From: Vibrio sp. PID17_43
GTDB taxonomy: Bacteria > Pseudomonadota > Gammaproteobacteria > Enterobacterales > Vibrionaceae
NCBI RefSeq assembly: GCF_002608565.1
Contig: NZ_LIXM01000021.1
Location: 1-64,000, forward strand
Direction: 5' to 3'
DNA: 64,000 bases
This document shows, piece after piece, positions 63,222-64,000 of the stretch (positions are counted from its first letter, which is position 1; each line of letters opens with the position of its first letter). Below the pieces are notes generated by a model, which searched no databases, was not told where the DNA came from, and saw nothing but the letters and a program-made list of their open reading frames with translations. Both the position numbers and the translations under genes were made by a program.

Positions 63222-63695
63222 ATGATTAAACAAGGCCAAACACTGCCTGCTGCAACTCTTAGTGAACTGACGACGGATGGCATGGTGAACCATCAAGTGA
63301 GCGAACTTTTTGCCAACAAAAAGGTTGTCCTGTTTGCGGTACCGGGCGCATTCACGCCAACGTGTTCTGAAGCCCATTTACCTGGGTATGTCGTCTTGGC
63401 AGACCAGCTAAAAGCCAAAGGCGTCGACCTAATTGCTTGCGTTTCTGTCAACGATGCCTTTGTGATGCAAGCTTGGGGAGAAGCACAAAACGCAAATGAA
63501 ATAATGATGTTGGGCGACGGGGATGCGAGCTTTACTAAAGCACTTGGTTTAGAGATGGATACCGGAGGTTTTGGTGGCATACGTTCACAGCGTTACGCCA
63601 TGCTCATCGACAACGGCGTCGTCACGAATTTAAACGTCGAAGCACCACAAACGTTTGAAGTGAGCAATGCAGAAACCATCCTCGCATTACTATAA
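63222..63695 (+). CDS. Peroxiredoxin, Prx5 type
   Basis: 157 residues. The peroxidatic Cys48 lies in PGAFTPTCSE, the Prx5 signature. GGIRSQRYAMLIDNGVV (about 115-131) carries the conserved Arg. It reduces H2O2 and alkyl hydroperoxides using glutathione or thioredoxin. No glutaredoxin domain is fused, unlike the Haemophilus-type PGdx. The truncated LysR gene about 750 bp upstream might be a relic of a regulator. GGAAGATAATC precedes the ATG. A terminator follows. Confidence 0.92.
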   Translation: MIKQGQTLPAATLSELTTDGMVNHQVSELFANKKVVLFAVPGAFTPTCSEAHLPGYVVLADQLKAKGVDLIACVSVNDAFVMQAWGEAQNANEIMMLGDGDASFTKALGLEMDTGGFGGIRSQRYAMLIDNGVVTNLNVEAPQTFEVSNAETILALL

Positions 63696-63712
63696 ATCAA
63701 TAACTTAATTCA

Positions 63713-63741
63713 ATCGGAAGCTTTTCAGCTTCCGTTTTTTT
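63713..63741. terminator. Terminator after the peroxiredoxin gene
   Basis: CGGAAGC/GCTTCCG stem with TTTTTTT on the plus strand. Confidence 0.88.
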
Positions 63742-63750
63742 GTTTCTGAG

Positions 63751-64000
63751 TTAACGCATTCTCACTACGCTGGTCTCTTGCTTACTTTGTAATTCAGCAA
63801 AACTGAGTACAAATGGGGCCGACTGCTTTACGCGACTTGGTAACGATGACAACGCATCGTATGCGTCTTGCTTGGTTCTGAAGTCACCAACGGTCACCGT
63901 GTACCAACGAGTGCCTCGGCTGTTTTTCCAGTTCACCCAAACTGGATGCTTCGGATCGATGTAGCGAATGTACTCTTTCACATCTTTCTCTTGCTTTAAC
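63751..64000 (-). CDS. SPOR-domain protein, C-terminal part (runs off the window)
   Basis: The minus-strand frame is open to the window edge. The visible 83 residues contain WYTVTVGDFRTKQDAYDALS and VKQSAPFVLSFAELQ, the pattern of a SPOR peptidoglycan-binding domain at a C-terminus. The N-terminal part, probably with a signal peptide, lies beyond 64000. A GTG at 63981 is inside the gene, not its start. Confidence 0.72.
   Translation of the reverse strand, partial: LKQEKDVKEYIRYIDPKHPVWVNWKNSRGTRWYTVTVGDFRTKQDAYDALSSLPSRVKQSAPFVLSFAELQSKQETSVVRMR

Overview
The window looks like the secondary chromosome of a Vibrio of the Harveyi/parahaemolyticus group. Evidence: a divergent malK / malEFG locus with a MicX-like sRNA position after malG, a CARB-family beta-lactamase, clade-3 catalase, YccF, YfcZ and VC0807-family proteins, and moderate GC. 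Species cannot be fixed from the sequence alone. I see no complete insertion sequence, phage, CRISPR array or rRNA; one tRNA-Pro(GGG) is present.

Layout. 1-10 kb: a truncated TRAP transporter gene; an adenine deaminase gene preceded by an adenine-type purine riboswitch; a small protein with a natural His6 tail plus an MFS transporter; yccF; a decayed LysR gene next to a KefG/KefB-like pair; remnants of a permease and a GNAT gene; a GH13 amylase with MalT-type boxes. 11-18 kb: PpiC, CheV, a TetR regulator, YfcZ, a 20-residue leucine-rich-repeat exported protein, an acyltransferase. 18-28 kb: NadD-like and NadE divergent pair, a MOSC/ferredoxin-reductase fusion, Pmp3/YqaE, pyrC with a PurR-like box and a structured leader, DUF808, an M14 peptidase, AraC, EamA and thioesterase genes. 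28-34 kb: maltose ABC transporter. 34-39 kb: YqfB, a NemR-like regulator with two matching operators, CurA, a broken glutathione transferase gene, catalase with a perfect CRP site and a GATAAT repeat tract, a beta-hydroxyacid dehydrogenase, tRNA-Pro.

43-51 kb is a copper/silver efflux operon: a small Cys/Met-rich exported protein, a TolC-type channel, CusB carrying two C-terminal CusF domains, CusA and a Met/His-rich cupredoxin. It sits behind a promoter with a 19-bp spacer and dyad typical of CueR-type control. 51-59 kb: ferric-reductase-like protein, CARB beta-lactamase, a MerR-methyltransferase fusion with its own 19-bp-spacer promoter followed by a GNAT gene, Nudix, S9 prolyl oligopeptidase, UspA. 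59-64 kb: patatin-like phospholipase, cold-shock protein followed by three tiny basic or charged ORFs, a truncated LysR gene, tiny membrane ORFs around a poly-C tract, peroxiredoxin, and a SPOR-domain gene running off the edge.

A recurring theme is gene decay: at least eight remnants (TRAP DctP, two LysR, ArsP/YraQ-type permease, GNAT, GST, guanine-deaminase-like, formate-dehydrogenase-like) lie between intact genes, often ending right at a neighbour's start. The strongest regulatory discoveries are the adenine riboswitch, the two MerR-type promoters, the NemR operator pair and the pyrC leader.
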